Of a DNA stretch of 64,000 nucleotides, positions 32,538 to 41,019 are shown piece after piece. The position numbers were made by a program, and so were the translations under genes. This DNA is from Pseudomonas luteola NBRC 103146. GTDB taxonomy: Bacteria; Pseudomonadota; Gammaproteobacteria; Pseudomonadales; Pseudomonadaceae. The DNA is taken from positions 62,001-126,000 of the forward strand of contig NZ_BDAE01000008.1 in NCBI RefSeq assembly GCF_002091675.1, given 5' to 3'. The notes beneath the pieces were generated by a model that saw nothing but the letters and a program-made list of their open reading frames with translations, did no database searches and was not told the DNA's origin. Each line of letters starts with the position of its first letter. Within the stretch, counting starts at the first letter, position 1.

Positions 32538-34441
32538 ACGAAGCTTCCTTTGGGCCTGACCTGCAGGCACAACAGCGGGATGGATAAATGACATTCGAGG
32601 CCTTGCGGTACGAATGTGGTTACGACGCGCCCTTTCAGTTCACGCGTAATGCTGCGATCGATCAGGCGAGAGCCAAAGCCTTTGGTCTGGGGAGTCTCGA
32701 CAGTGGGACCGTCGCGCTCCAGCCAGCTGAGTTCCAGGCAATCATGCCCCGTATGTTCATCTTTACCGACATACCACTCCAGCTGCAAGCGCCCTTCCGG
32801 GACGGAGAGTGCACCGTATTTTGCGGCATTGGTGATAAGTTCATGAAAGACCATGGCCAAGGCCAGTGCTTCTCGGGGCTCAAGCGCATAATCACTGCCA
32901 AAAAGCGCAATGCGGTCAGACTTTTCCTGCTCAGTATAAGGTGCAATCTCCTGCTCGATTACCGCTCGGAGTTGAGCCCCTTGCCATTGCTCATGGGTCA
33001 GCAGGTCGTGGGCCTTGCTCAAAGCCAGCAAACGGGCATCGAATGTTTCGCGGAATCGAGACTCGGCATTTGCGCTACGCAGGCTATAGGTTGCAATGGA
33101 CTGCACCGTCATCAGCGTGTTTTTCACCCGGTCGTTCAACTCGTTGATAAGCTCACGCTGCTGAGCCTCCGCCTTCTTGTGGCGGCTGATATCCACACAC
33201 ATGTTGACGGCGCCAGTGATTTCACCTTGCGCGTTACGCAAGGGGGACGGGTACGCCGCAAACGGAACACGCGAGCCATCCTGCCGCAGAATAAAGCCTT
33301 CTCCACCTTGTATGGCCTTACCATCGCTAAGTACTTCAGCCATGAAGCATTCATCATGGTTCAGCTCACTACCATCCGGCCACTGCATCTTCCAAGAGCC
33401 GCACCACTGGGCCTTACCCAATCGGGGACGATACCCCCAAAGCTCCACTGCGGCTTCGTTGTAAAAGGTCAGGTAACCCTTCGCGTCGGTGGTGTAAACG
33501 GCCACGGCAAGTCCATCGAGCAGCTCACTCAAATGCCGCTCGCTTTCGCGCACGGCTTGCTCGTCTTTTATCCGCTGGGTGATGTTATGGGTCACGGCCA
33601 GATGAACTCTACGACCATCCGGCAGGCGCAGCGGAACCGCATGGGTTTCCATGTTTACCCGGGAGCCAGCCAAGCCAATGATGTCGTAGGTCCAGCTGAG
33701 CTGCTCACCGTTGCACACGCGCAGGTGATTCGCGATCCATATCTCCCGATGCTCGGGCACGATGAGATCGAATACGCAAGACCCCTGTACCGCTTCAAGG
33801 CAGTCGGCCTCAATCATGGCAAGGCCGGCCCCGTTCATCTGCATCAGCGAGCCGTCTTCGGTTACGATCTTGATGCACTCGGGCGTTGCATCAACGATAG
33901 CTTGAAGAAAAGCCTGACTTTCCTGCAATTTCCGCTCGCTTTCCTTGCGCTCGGTAATATCCTGAAAGCAGTTGATGGCACCCTTGATCTGCCCGATCTC
34001 GTCAAAAATCGGCGAAATATTGATCAGTGCCCAACGCTCCTGCCCCACCAGGCTCTGAACTCGCAACTCATGATTGCGCACCGGAGCACCGGTGCGCAGC
34101 ACGCTGGCCATGGGCGACTCTTCGGGTTGCATCACACGTCCGTCGACATGAAAAATTCGATCGATCCCGATATAGTAGGTTTCGCCAGGGACAAGCTCCC
34201 GCCCCCAGAATTCCGCTGCCTTGCGGTTATAACGAACAATGGCGCCCGTTGCGTCACAGACGAACGCAGCGGCCGGTAGAAGCTCGAACACCATATCGTT
34301 CAAGACATCTGACGACAGCGATGGCATCGGAGCAGGATCAGGGGAAGAGACTTCCAGCGTGCAGTTCATAATCCAGGAGGTGCTCAACAAGCCGGCCATA
34401 AAAGGTCGGTATTTTACAGTTTTGTGCCTTGAGCGCGTCAT
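32534..34441 (-). CDS. PAS-HWE-type sensor histidine kinase with His-to-Asp change
   Basis: 635-residue soluble sensor protein. Three PAS domains (about 50-165, 175-300, 305-425), each ending in an ITER/ITQR/ISRH-type PAC segment, precede an HWE-family kinase core. The HWE hallmarks are kept: the N-box His in AMVFHELITNAAKYGALS, the W-x-E in LELSWLERDGP, and a late glycine block GFGSRLIDRSI. The phospho-accepting segment, normally ELNHRVKNTL, reads ELNDRVKNTL, with Asp (GAC) at about residue 437. It therefore should not autophosphorylate in the usual way. Start 34441 is the longest option; Met codons at 34399 and 34369 are alternatives without strong ribosome-binding sites. Confidence 0.85.
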   Translation of the reverse strand: MTRSRHKTVKYRPFMAGLLSTSWIMNCTLEVSSPDPAPMPSLSSDVLNDMVFELLPAAAFVCDATGAIVRYNRKAAEFWGRELVPGETYYIGIDRIFHVDGRVMQPEESPMASVLRTGAPVRNHELRVQSLVGQERWALINISPIFDEIGQIKGAINCFQDITERKESERKLQESQAFLQAIVDATPECIKIVTEDGSLMQMNGAGLAMIEADCLEAVQGSCVFDLIVPEHREIWIANHLRVCNGEQLSWTYDIIGLAGSRVNMETHAVPLRLPDGRRVHLAVTHNITQRIKDEQAVRESERHLSELLDGLAVAVYTTDAKGYLTFYNEAAVELWGYRPRLGKAQWCGSWKMQWPDGSELNHDECFMAEVLSDGKAIQGGEGFILRQDGSRVPFAAYPSPLRNAQGEITGAVNMCVDISRHKKAEAQQRELINELNDRVKNTLMTVQSIATYSLRSANAESRFRETFDARLLALSKAHDLLTHEQWQGAQLRAVIEQEIAPYTEQEKSDRIALFGSDYALEPREALALAMVFHELITNAAKYGALSVPEGRLQLEWYVGKDEHTGHDCLELSWLERDGPTVETPQTKGFGSRLIDRSITRELKGRVVTTFVPQGLECHLSIPLLCLQVRPKGSFV

Positions 34442-34554
34442 GCCCGTCTCGACAAACGGTCATTAATCGATCAAAGGGTTGCCGCCTCGTCGGAGCAAGC
34501 GAACCGATTTGCCATTTTCTGCTTCAAACATGGCGTATTGATGTTGAGGCCGTT

Positions 34555-35253
34555 ATGCAAGCTAAGCAATTTTCCCTGGCAGACTGGCACCGCATTCTCA
34601 TCGGCGAAACACCTTGGACGTTCCTGATAGAAGTGGTTATCCGGGCTGGGCTAACCTATGTTCTGATCATGATGGCCATGCGGCTCCTCGGGCGGCGCGT
34701 GGCTTCCCAATATACGCTCTTCGAACTCTCTGTAGTCGTTACCCTGGCCGGTGCAATTGGTGTACCGCTGCAAGCGCAGGAGCGCGGCATGTTGCCGCCT
34801 CTGATCATCATGGCAGGCGTCATTATCTTTCAGCGAGTAACTGCGCGTCTGACCATGCGCCATCCCAAGGTAAACCATGCCGTCTCGGGCAGTGTGATGA
34901 CTGCCATCACCAATGGGCGACTGGAACTGGAGGTCTTGCGAAAGACTGTCCTGTCTCGGGAAAAAATCTTTGCACTACTGCGCATGCGCAACATTCAGCA
35001 CCTGGGCCAGCTCAGCCGCGTCTATATCGAGCCTTCCGGCTCCATTTCCATCGTACTGACTGACCAGCCCTGCCCTGGGCTTTCTATTATTCCGGAGATC
35101 GACACCGAGTTGCGGGAAGCAGTAGCCAGCCGGGACCATTTTTCCTGTACGAGCTGCGGGTACACACTCAAGACTCAGCAAGAACCGCAATGTGCCTGCG
35201 AATACTGCAAGGCTGAGCGCTGGATGCCAGCCGCTGTAGAGCTGGAGGACTGA
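34555..35253 (+). CDS. DUF421/YetF-family membrane protein (first of tandem pair)
   Basis: 232-residue DUF421 protein. Three N-terminal transmembrane helices (about 20-100, with MRLLGRRVASQYTLFELSVV between them, matching the family's G-R-x-x-x-Q/E-x-T-x-x-E pattern) are followed by a cytoplasmic alpha/beta domain with the R-x-x-x-I-Q-H-L-G block. At the C-terminus is a zinc-ribbon-like addition, CTSCGY...CEYCKA, that the classic YetF proteins lack. ATG 34555 has GAGG five bases upstream. It abuts a paralogue with no gap. Function of DUF421 proteins is not established. Confidence 0.85.
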   Translation: MQAKQFSLADWHRILIGETPWTFLIEVVIRAGLTYVLIMMAMRLLGRRVASQYTLFELSVVVTLAGAIGVPLQAQERGMLPPLIIMAGVIIFQRVTARLTMRHPKVNHAVSGSVMTAITNGRLELEVLRKTVLSREKIFALLRMRNIQHLGQLSRVYIEPSGSISIVLTDQPCPGLSIIPEIDTELREAVASRDHFSCTSCGYTLKTQQEPQCACEYCKAERWMPAAVELED

Positions 35254-35988
35254 ATGCTGAACATCACATCCTGGGATTGGCACCGTATTTTGCTGGGCGA
35301 AACACAGTGGCCGTTCATGATCGAGGTGGTGCTGCGTACCGGCGTGATCTACCTGCTTCTGCTCATGATGATGCGCATGATGGGCCGCCGTGTCGCCGCT
35401 CAGCTCAGCATCTCGGAACTGGCCGTCATGATTACGCTGGGTGCGGCGATTGGTGTGCCCCTGCAGACACCGGAAAAAGGCATCCTGCCTGCTGCTGTTC
35501 TCTTGCTGACGGCTCTGATTTTTCAGCGAGGCCTGTCGTTTCTGTCATTCAAGAGACGCTCGGTAGAAGTGGCGACCCAGGGGGACTCAACCATTCTCGT
35601 CAAGGATGGCCGTCTGGTCATCGACAACATGGTCAAGGCCCGCCTCTCGTCCGAACGTATTCACTCGGAGCTGCGCGCGCAGAATATCCAGCATCTGGGG
35701 GAGGTTCGCCGTGTCTACCTGGAGTCATCCGGCCACTTCAGCCTGATTAAATACCGTACGCCGCACTATGGACTCTGGCTGCTGCCAACGCCAGACGATG
35801 AAATGAGTGAGCGTATCCAGGTCAACAGCCACTATGCCTGCTCACGATGCGGTCACGTAACGGAGTGCAACCCTGCGCCTGAAGATCAGGAGTGCGACTG
35901 CTGCGGCAACAAGGAATGGCTACCCGCTGTGAGGCGTCTAGGAGTAAAGATGCAGGAGAAAGAAGACGATCAGAAAGCATCGGAGTAA
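35254..35988 (+). CDS. DUF421/YetF-family membrane protein (second of tandem pair)
   Basis: 244-residue paralogue of the preceding gene, starting at ATG 35254 directly after its stop codon. Same architecture: an opening DWHRILLGETQWPFMIEVVL that is nearly shared, three helices with GRRVAAQLSISELAVMITLG, the RAQNIQHLGEVRRVYLE block, and a C-terminal CSRCGH...CDCCGN zinc-ribbon-like pair. A charged tail (MQEKEDDQKASE) closes the protein. The pair most likely arose by tandem duplication and may form a hetero-oligomer in the inner membrane. Confidence 0.85.
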   Translation: MLNITSWDWHRILLGETQWPFMIEVVLRTGVIYLLLLMMMRMMGRRVAAQLSISELAVMITLGAAIGVPLQTPEKGILPAAVLLLTALIFQRGLSFLSFKRRSVEVATQGDSTILVKDGRLVIDNMVKARLSSERIHSELRAQNIQHLGEVRRVYLESSGHFSLIKYRTPHYGLWLLPTPDDEMSERIQVNSHYACSRCGHVTECNPAPEDQECDCCGNKEWLPAVRRLGVKMQEKEDDQKASE

Positions 35989-36115
35989 CCCTACCGCACG
36001 CCAGACAATAATAATTGTGGAGAACTTTCAAACGTGTGCAGCCTTCTACTTCTCATAGGTGGTCGACAGCCCTACTGGGTGTGATCTTAACCATACGCAA
36101 CAGGGCCTCCCCATC

Positions 36116-37099
36116 ATGAAAGATTATGAGCAGATATTTGACCAACCTGAGTCCATTACAGGTACCAGCGCAGCCGATGAGCTGGATTGCGTTATTGTGG
36201 GCGCAGGGCCAGCGGGCCTTACAGCTGCCATCTACCTGGCACGCTTTCACCGCAAGACGCTGATCGTCGACGACGGTGCCAGTCGTGCCGCCTTGATTCC
36301 CCTCTCTCATAACTATCCCGGCTTTCCACCCGGCATTTCGGGTAAAGGTCTGCTAGAGCGTTTGCGGGAGCAGGCAACGACCTATGGTGCCCGTTTCGAA
36401 AATGCTCGAGTTGATGACATCCAGCAGCGCCCGGAAGGCTTTGAAGTATTCTTCAACGGCCAGAGCGTGTTGACGCGTCGCGTATTGCTGGCCACCGGTA
36501 TACAGGATGAACTGCCCGATATGCCTAGCGTGTACGAAGCCATCGCAGCATCCTCTGTACGCTTGTGCTCAATCTGTGATGGCTATGAGATCAATGGTGA
36601 TAATGTGGCGGTGTATGGCGAGGCAGAATGTGCCATCTCACACGCTGTATTCCTGCGCACGTTTACGAATCGGGTGACCGTTGTCATACACGGAGAGCCA
36701 AAGGCCTGTGAGGAAGCGTTTGCTCTGGCCGAGCACTATGACATTCGCTTGATCAGCGACCGTGTAGAAGGCATCCGCCTGCTGGAAGACCAGCAGGTAG
36801 AACTCAGGACCTGCAAAGGCGAGATCCATCGGTTCGACATCGTTTACCCATCTTTGGGCTCTAGAGTCCGTTCCGAGCTGGCCATACGCCTGGGCGCCGA
36901 AGCCGACGATACGGGAGCACTGATTGTTGACGAGCATTTACGCACTTCGATTCCGGGCCTATATGCCGCAGGCGATGTCGTCAAATCACTCAAGCAAATC
37001 AGTGTAGCGACCGGCCACGCTGCACTCTGCTCGACAGCCATTCACAACAGTCTTGAGACCAATCCCTGGACAGCGCGGAACGCGGCCCCGACACAGTAA
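36116..37099 (+). CDS. Thioredoxin-reductase-like FAD/NAD(P) oxidoreductase
   Basis: 327-residue flavoprotein of the thioredoxin reductase fold. FAD loop [20 protein letters not shown] near residue 24, then [11 protein letters not shown], a redox-type cysteine pair in [10 protein letters not shown] near residue 160, and the C-terminal [18 protein letters not shown] flavin motif. The NAD(P) loop is unusual ([17 protein letters not shown]), lacking the G-x-G-x-x-G pattern, so cofactor use may differ from true TrxB. ATG 36116 is preferred to an upstream GTG at 36059. It stands alone between the DUF421 pair and the ferritin-like genes, whose context suggests oxidative stress. Confidence 0.82.
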   Translation: MKDYEQIFDQPESITGTSAADELDCVIVGAGPAGLTAAIYLARFHRKTLIVDDGASRAALIPLSHNYPGFPPGISGKGLLERLREQATTYGARFENARVDDIQQRPEGFEVFFNGQSVLTRRVLLATGIQDELPDMPSVYEAIAASSVRLCSICDGYEINGDNVAVYGEAECAISHAVFLRTFTNRVTVVIHGEPKACEEAFALAEHYDIRLISDRVEGIRLLEDQQVELRTCKGEIHRFDIVYPSLGSRVRSELAIRLGAEADDTGALIVDEHLRTSIPGLYAAGDVVKSLKQISVATGHAALCSTAIHNSLETNPWTARNAAPTQ

Positions 37100-37108
37100 G
37101 CATGCAAC

Positions 37109-37136
37109 AAAAAGGGCCAACCGTACGGTTGGCCCT
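37109..37136 (-). terminator. Rho-independent terminator of the DUF892 gene
   Basis: AGGGCCAACC-GTAC-GGTTGGCCCT, perfect 10-bp arms. On the minus strand it is followed by TTTTTG, the expected T-tract after the ferritin-like gene. It lies between convergent genes and could serve the flavoprotein gene as well. Confidence 0.85.
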
Positions 37137-37152
37137 CGATACAACAGAATAC

Positions 37153-37659
37153 TTACTTCTTGGCAGTTTCACCGGCTTCGGAGCGCGCCATGAACGCCAT
37201 GGTGACTTCCGGCAGATGCTCTCTCACCCACTCGGCCATGGCAATTTCCTGCGGCAGGATCTGCTCGCACACTCGCTTGGTTTCAAGATCGCCAGCCGCT
37301 TCGGCGGCAGAGATCAGCACGGTGTACATGGCGATCTCGACGTTCTCAAAGACATAACTGGCCATGGACCCCTTGACCACTTCGTCAGTCATGAACATGC
37401 CGCCCATCGCCTGCCCCATGGCCATGAACTTACCGGTAAAGTCCTTCATGGTGGAGGGGCTGGTCCCCAGACGGGTCAGGCAGCCTTCGATCAGCTGAAG
37501 CTGGGACTGGGTTTCTTCGATGTGCTGCTGAATACGGGCGGAGAGCTTAGGATAATTCTCAAGACGTTCCAGCTGGCCCTTCAGCATTTTGTCTGCCTGC
37601 TGTTCCATGCCATGGGCATCTTTGAGCCAGTCGATCAGATGTTCTTGACGAGTAGTCAT
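37153..37659 (-). CDS. DUF892/YciE-type ferritin-like stress protein
   Basis: 168-residue all-helical protein of the DUF892 (YciE) family, ferritin-like. It begins MTTRQEHLIDWLKDAHGMEQ, the usual family opening. Helices carry E and H residues in the ferritin spacing (QHIEETQSQLQLIEGCL, YVFENVEIAMYTVLISAAEA). In enterobacteria relatives are induced by osmotic and general stress. The gene has its own terminator and an AT-rich upstream region shared with the divergent ferritin-like operon at 38216. Iron binding is possible but not demonstrated for the family. Confidence 0.85.
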   Translation of the reverse strand: MTTRQEHLIDWLKDAHGMEQQADKMLKGQLERLENYPKLSARIQQHIEETQSQLQLIEGCLTRLGTSPSTMKDFTGKFMAMGQAMGGMFMTDEVVKGSMASYVFENVEIAMYTVLISAAEAAGDLETKRVCEQILPQEIAMAEWVREHLPEVTMAFMARSEAGETAKK

Positions 37660-38215
37660 GTCTCTTCACCTTTTGGTCAGGGTAGAAGTTAGTTAAGCGA
37701 AGCGAACTTTCCAACTTACGCGGCTAAATCCGAAATACATAAGCGGCTGTTATTACTTAAAGTTTTACAACTCTTGTATTAAATAATGCACAACGCCTTA
37801 GTTTCTTCGCTATCCACTTCTGTTTAGTCAACTGCCCTTCTCACAAAGTTCTCGCCAACCATCGCATTATGACCGACTGAAAAATACATACCCACAGACA
37901 TAATACCTTCAAATCCCATTCTAGAGAGCTCTGTTAGCAATGAAGCGCCATATGTCTATAGCGAGACGACTTGAATTTATACAAGATTTATACAACAGCC
38001 TAGTCGACTCTTGAGTCATAAATGGACTAATCAAATCTAAAAATAAAGTTTCCTCAAAGTACATTCCACTGGTCAGTTATTTGTGGCAAGAGGAATGCTA
38101 TGACGCCTCAAGAGTCCATCCTCAGGTGCCACTATTGTGTGCAACCGTGACTATTACTGACGAGGCGATAAAGGGAATTAACCCTCTCCCGAAGCGATTA
38201 AACCTGGGGGACAAG
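37660..38215. other. Gene-free 556-bp AT-rich divergent promoter region
   Basis: Lies between the divergent DUF892 gene and the ferritin-like operon; clearly more AT-rich than the flanks. An open frame continues upstream of 38216, but the part before the GGGGG ribosome-binding site has no family character. No operator could be named. Confidence 0.5.
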
Positions 38216-39382
38216 ATGGATACATTTGCTGGACTTCTGGATATGAAAGGCACGCCGCTGGATAAGCAGCGGTTTACCTGGCGTGAAATGGCCACTCGAC
38301 CGATTAGCAAACTGGATGATGATGCTACGACTCGCATCCGCATCATTCTCATGAACGGCATCGAAACCGAGGCCCTTCGACTCAAGCATATCGGCGCGCG
38401 GTTCCACAAGGAGCTGCAACCTCATCTGGCCCATATCCGCCGGGTAGAGCAGCATCAGGCTACCGCCATCAACTGGCTGATCTCCGGTGACCACTCCCCG
38501 CTGGAAACGACCATTGCCTACGAGCAGGTGGCTATTGAAGTCACGGCGGCAGTCGCCCAGAACGAGCCTGATCCCTACCAGGCACAGTCATACCGCTTCG
38601 GACTTCTGGAAGACTTCGATCACCTGTATCGCTACTCGGCCATGTATGACCGACTGGAGGGGAAGGATCCGAACAATATTCTGCAAGGGTACACGGACAT
38701 CATTCCGGGTCGTCCGACCAGCCAGCATCACCGGAACCCCAGTGACGATTTACGCGACAGCTATGACAAAACTACCGCGCAGCTGATCACCAAGATTCAT
38801 GCGGCGATGATTACCAGCTCGGAATACCAGACTCACGATTATTACATGAATATCGGCAACACGTTTGCCGATCCGGTTGCACGCGCGCTGTATGCAGAAA
38901 TCGCTTCGGTTGAAGAGCAGCATGTGACCCAATATGAGTCCCTCATGGATGCCAGCGAAACCTTCATGGAAAAATGGCTGGTTCATGAGGCGATGGAAGT
39001 GTATGCCTACGCAAGCTGTGCCGAACAGGAAGAGAACCCGCGCATCAAGGCCCTGTGGGAACGCTTCCTGGATTACGAACTGGGCCACCTGGAATTTGCC
39101 TGTGACCTGTTCAAGAAATACGAGCGTCGTGACCCGGCTGAAGTGCTGGTTGGCGAGCTGCCCAAAATGCGCCCCTTGAAGCGCAACCGCGACTTTGTGC
39201 GCGAGACCCTTTCGAAAGAAATAGACCTGCGTGCCCACGGTATTCACTACGTACCGAAGGAGAAGGAAGACAAGGCCTCTCTGGATTATCGCAACCACCT
39301 CAACTCAGAGGGTATTCCGGCGGATATTGCCTCGGCAGGTTATATCTGGACACCCGGTACCGAACTCTTCCGTAAACCTTGA
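38216..39382 (+). CDS. Ferritin-like domain protein (about 390 aa)
   Basis: 388-residue helical protein with two ferritin-like segments. The first contains RIRIILMNGIETEALRLKHI and HIRRVEQHQ. The second contains YAEIASVEEQHVTQYESLMD (an E-x-x-H pair) and RFLDYELGHLEFACDLFK (E-x-x-H again). This E/H spacing fits a di-iron four-helix bundle. ATG 38216 follows a GGGGG ribosome-binding site by five bases; longer readings from 38081 are unsupported. Nine bases separate it from the next ferritin-like gene, so the two are an operon. Family function is unknown; context with DUF892 suggests stress or iron handling. Confidence 0.75.
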   Translation: MDTFAGLLDMKGTPLDKQRFTWREMATRPISKLDDDATTRIRIILMNGIETEALRLKHIGARFHKELQPHLAHIRRVEQHQATAINWLISGDHSPLETTIAYEQVAIEVTAAVAQNEPDPYQAQSYRFGLLEDFDHLYRYSAMYDRLEGKDPNNILQGYTDIIPGRPTSQHHRNPSDDLRDSYDKTTAQLITKIHAAMITSSEYQTHDYYMNIGNTFADPVARALYAEIASVEEQHVTQYESLMDASETFMEKWLVHEAMEVYAYASCAEQEENPRIKALWERFLDYELGHLEFACDLFKKYERRDPAEVLVGELPKMRPLKRNRDFVRETLSKEIDLRAHGIHYVPKEKEDKASLDYRNHLNSEGIPADIASAGYIWTPGTELFRKP

Positions 39383-39391
39383 GGACTCGCC

Positions 39392-40129
39392 ATGACTACT
39401 TCTGCACCCATGGGGTTGAATCGCACCGGCACACAGATGTCCCCCGAGGACACCAAAAGACAAATTGAGGCTACTGAGCAGTTCCGCCAGGATATCCCCC
39501 CAGGCGATGCCTCGCGCATTACTGAAGAGCGCGTCAAGTTCATTCGTGAGCATGAGGCTATTGATGAGCAGGTCGGCTCCGTTCCTCCACCCGGCTCGGT
39601 GAAAGGCGTACTGAAAACCGGCCTGGACAAAATGATGGGTAAAAACCCTGAATTGCTTCTCGACAAACTAGGCGAGCGCCTGGCCTACGAGCGCACCGGG
39701 GTTCGTCTGTATGAAGCCTTCATTGCCAAGGTCGCCGCAGCACCCGATGCCCGTCCGGAACTTCTGGAAACGCTCAGGACTATCCAGCAGCAGGAAGCCG
39801 AGCACATGCAGCTGCTACGTGAGTCCATCGAAACACTGGGTGCGGACCCTACTGCCATGACGCCTTGCGCCCATGTCTCTGGCACCATGGCTCAAGGAAT
39901 TATCCAGGTACTGACAGACCCCAGAACCAACATGGCGCAATGCCTCAATGCCATGCTGACCATCGAGCTGACAGACAATGCTGCATGGGAGTTGCTAATC
40001 GAGCTGGCTCGCCAGGCGAACCATCCCAATATTGCTTCCAGCTTCGAAGTGCCTATGCGTCATGAGGAAGAGCACCTCGTCAAGATCAAGACGATGTTGC
40101 GTGACGAACTCAAGGCCCAGCTCAGCTGA
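39392..40129 (+). CDS. Ferritin-like (DUF892-related) protein
   Basis: 245-residue protein: a hydrophilic N-terminal third (MTTSAPMGLNRTGTQMSP) followed by a helical ferritin-like bundle. E-x-x-H pairs are visible in IQQQEAEHMQLLRESIE near residue 132 and RHEEEHLVKIKTMLRDEL near the C-terminus, with E residues in ERTGVRLYEAF. It is the second gene of the operon with the 388-residue ferritin-like protein, 9 bp apart, and is followed by a clear terminator. Probably a di-iron or DUF892-like stress protein. Confidence 0.75.
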   Translation: MTTSAPMGLNRTGTQMSPEDTKRQIEATEQFRQDIPPGDASRITEERVKFIREHEAIDEQVGSVPPPGSVKGVLKTGLDKMMGKNPELLLDKLGERLAYERTGVRLYEAFIAKVAAAPDARPELLETLRTIQQQEAEHMQLLRESIETLGADPTAMTPCAHVSGTMAQGIIQVLTDPRTNMAQCLNAMLTIELTDNAAWELLIELARQANHPNIASSFEVPMRHEEEHLVKIKTMLRDELKAQLS

Positions 40130-40148
40130 TTGAGTATTGCCTTGGCAG

Positions 40149-40178
40149 AAGGCCCGCATGATGCGGGCCTTTTGTTTG
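40149..40178 (+). terminator. Rho-independent terminator after ferritin-like operon
   Basis: AAGGCCCGCAT-GATGCGGGCCTT hairpin followed by TTGTTT on the plus strand. The opposite strand has only short T runs, but the nadE gene converges on it and may share it. Confidence 0.85.
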
Positions 40179-40181
40179 GTC

Positions 40182-41015
40182 TCAGGAATACGGCGTGACA
40201 GGTAGGGCTCGCTTATGATGCGAACCGCTGTAGTATTTGAAAATAACCTGATAGGCATGGTCACTGACCTTCTTGCCTTCAAGGAAATCATCGATTTCGG
40301 CGTAGCTAATGCCAAACGCCTCTTCGTCCGGCTTACCGGGCGACAGTGATTCCAGATCCGCCGTGGGAACCTTGTGCACAAGATTGTCAGGCGCACCCAG
40401 GTATTCGCATATCATGCGTACACGGCGCTTGTTCAACCCATGCAGCGGAGTCAGGTCGCAGGCACCGTCGCCAAACTTCGTGTAGAACCCCATCAGTGCT
40501 TCCGCACCATGGTCAGTCCCGATGACCAGCCCCTTGCGGGCACCCGCCACCGCATACTGAGCAATCATGCGCTGACGCGCCTTGACATTGCCCATGACGA
40601 AATCCTGCTGCCCTTCATCACGAAAGGCCAGCTTGCTGTCCTGCAAGCCCTGCAGCATCCCGTCGGTAGCCGGCTTGATATTCACGGTCAGCACCTCGTC
40701 CGCCTGAATGAAGCCTAATGCGCGCTGGGCATCTTCTTCATCCTTCTGCACGCCATAGGGCAGCCGCATGGCAATAAAGCGGGCGTTGTGACCTTCACTA
40801 CGAGCCTGCTCGACGGCCAACTGGGCGAGACGACCTGCAGTCGAGGAATCTACCCCTCCGCTGATACCCAGCACATACGCCTCCATGCCGGTCTTGATCA
40901 GGTAGTCCTTGAGAAATTTGATACGCAGCTCGGCCTCACGCTGGGCATCGAATTCGGCGGGTATTTCGAGTGCCTTGATAATGTCACGCTGAATGGATTC
41001 GTAATCGTCTGACAT
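40182..41015 (-). CDS. nadE: NAD+ synthetase, ammonia-dependent
   Basis: 277-residue final enzyme of NAD synthesis, converting deamido-NAD, ATP and ammonia to NAD. The PP-loop is AYVLGISGGVDSSTAGRLAQ at about residues 46-65. Other blocks are NVKARQRMIAQYAVAG, VIGTDHGAEALMGFYTKFGDGACDL and the C-terminal SGSHHKRALP. There is no N-terminal glutaminase domain, so ammonia is the nitrogen donor. ATG 41015 has GAGAGG seven bases upstream. It starts four bases after the stop of pncC, indicating one operon for NAD recycling. Confidence 0.95.
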   Translation of the reverse strand: MSDDYESIQRDIIKALEIPAEFDAQREAELRIKFLKDYLIKTGMEAYVLGISGGVDSSTAGRLAQLAVEQARSEGHNARFIAMRLPYGVQKDEEDAQRALGFIQADEVLTVNIKPATDGMLQGLQDSKLAFRDEGQQDFVMGNVKARQRMIAQYAVAGARKGLVIGTDHGAEALMGFYTKFGDGACDLTPLHGLNKRRVRMICEYLGAPDNLVHKVPTADLESLSPGKPDEEAFGISYAEIDDFLEGKKVSDHAYQVIFKYYSGSHHKRALPVTPYS

Positions 41016-41019
41016 GCGT

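Noticed and set aside
32588-34279. 563-codon plus-strand frame opposite the HWE kinase gene
   Set aside because: Mirrors the kinase coding sequence; the kinase carries PAS and HWE motifs and this frame has none.
34429-34554. Upstream extension of the first DUF421 gene
   Set aside because: The added residues lack family similarity, whereas ATG 34555 has GAGG at good spacing.
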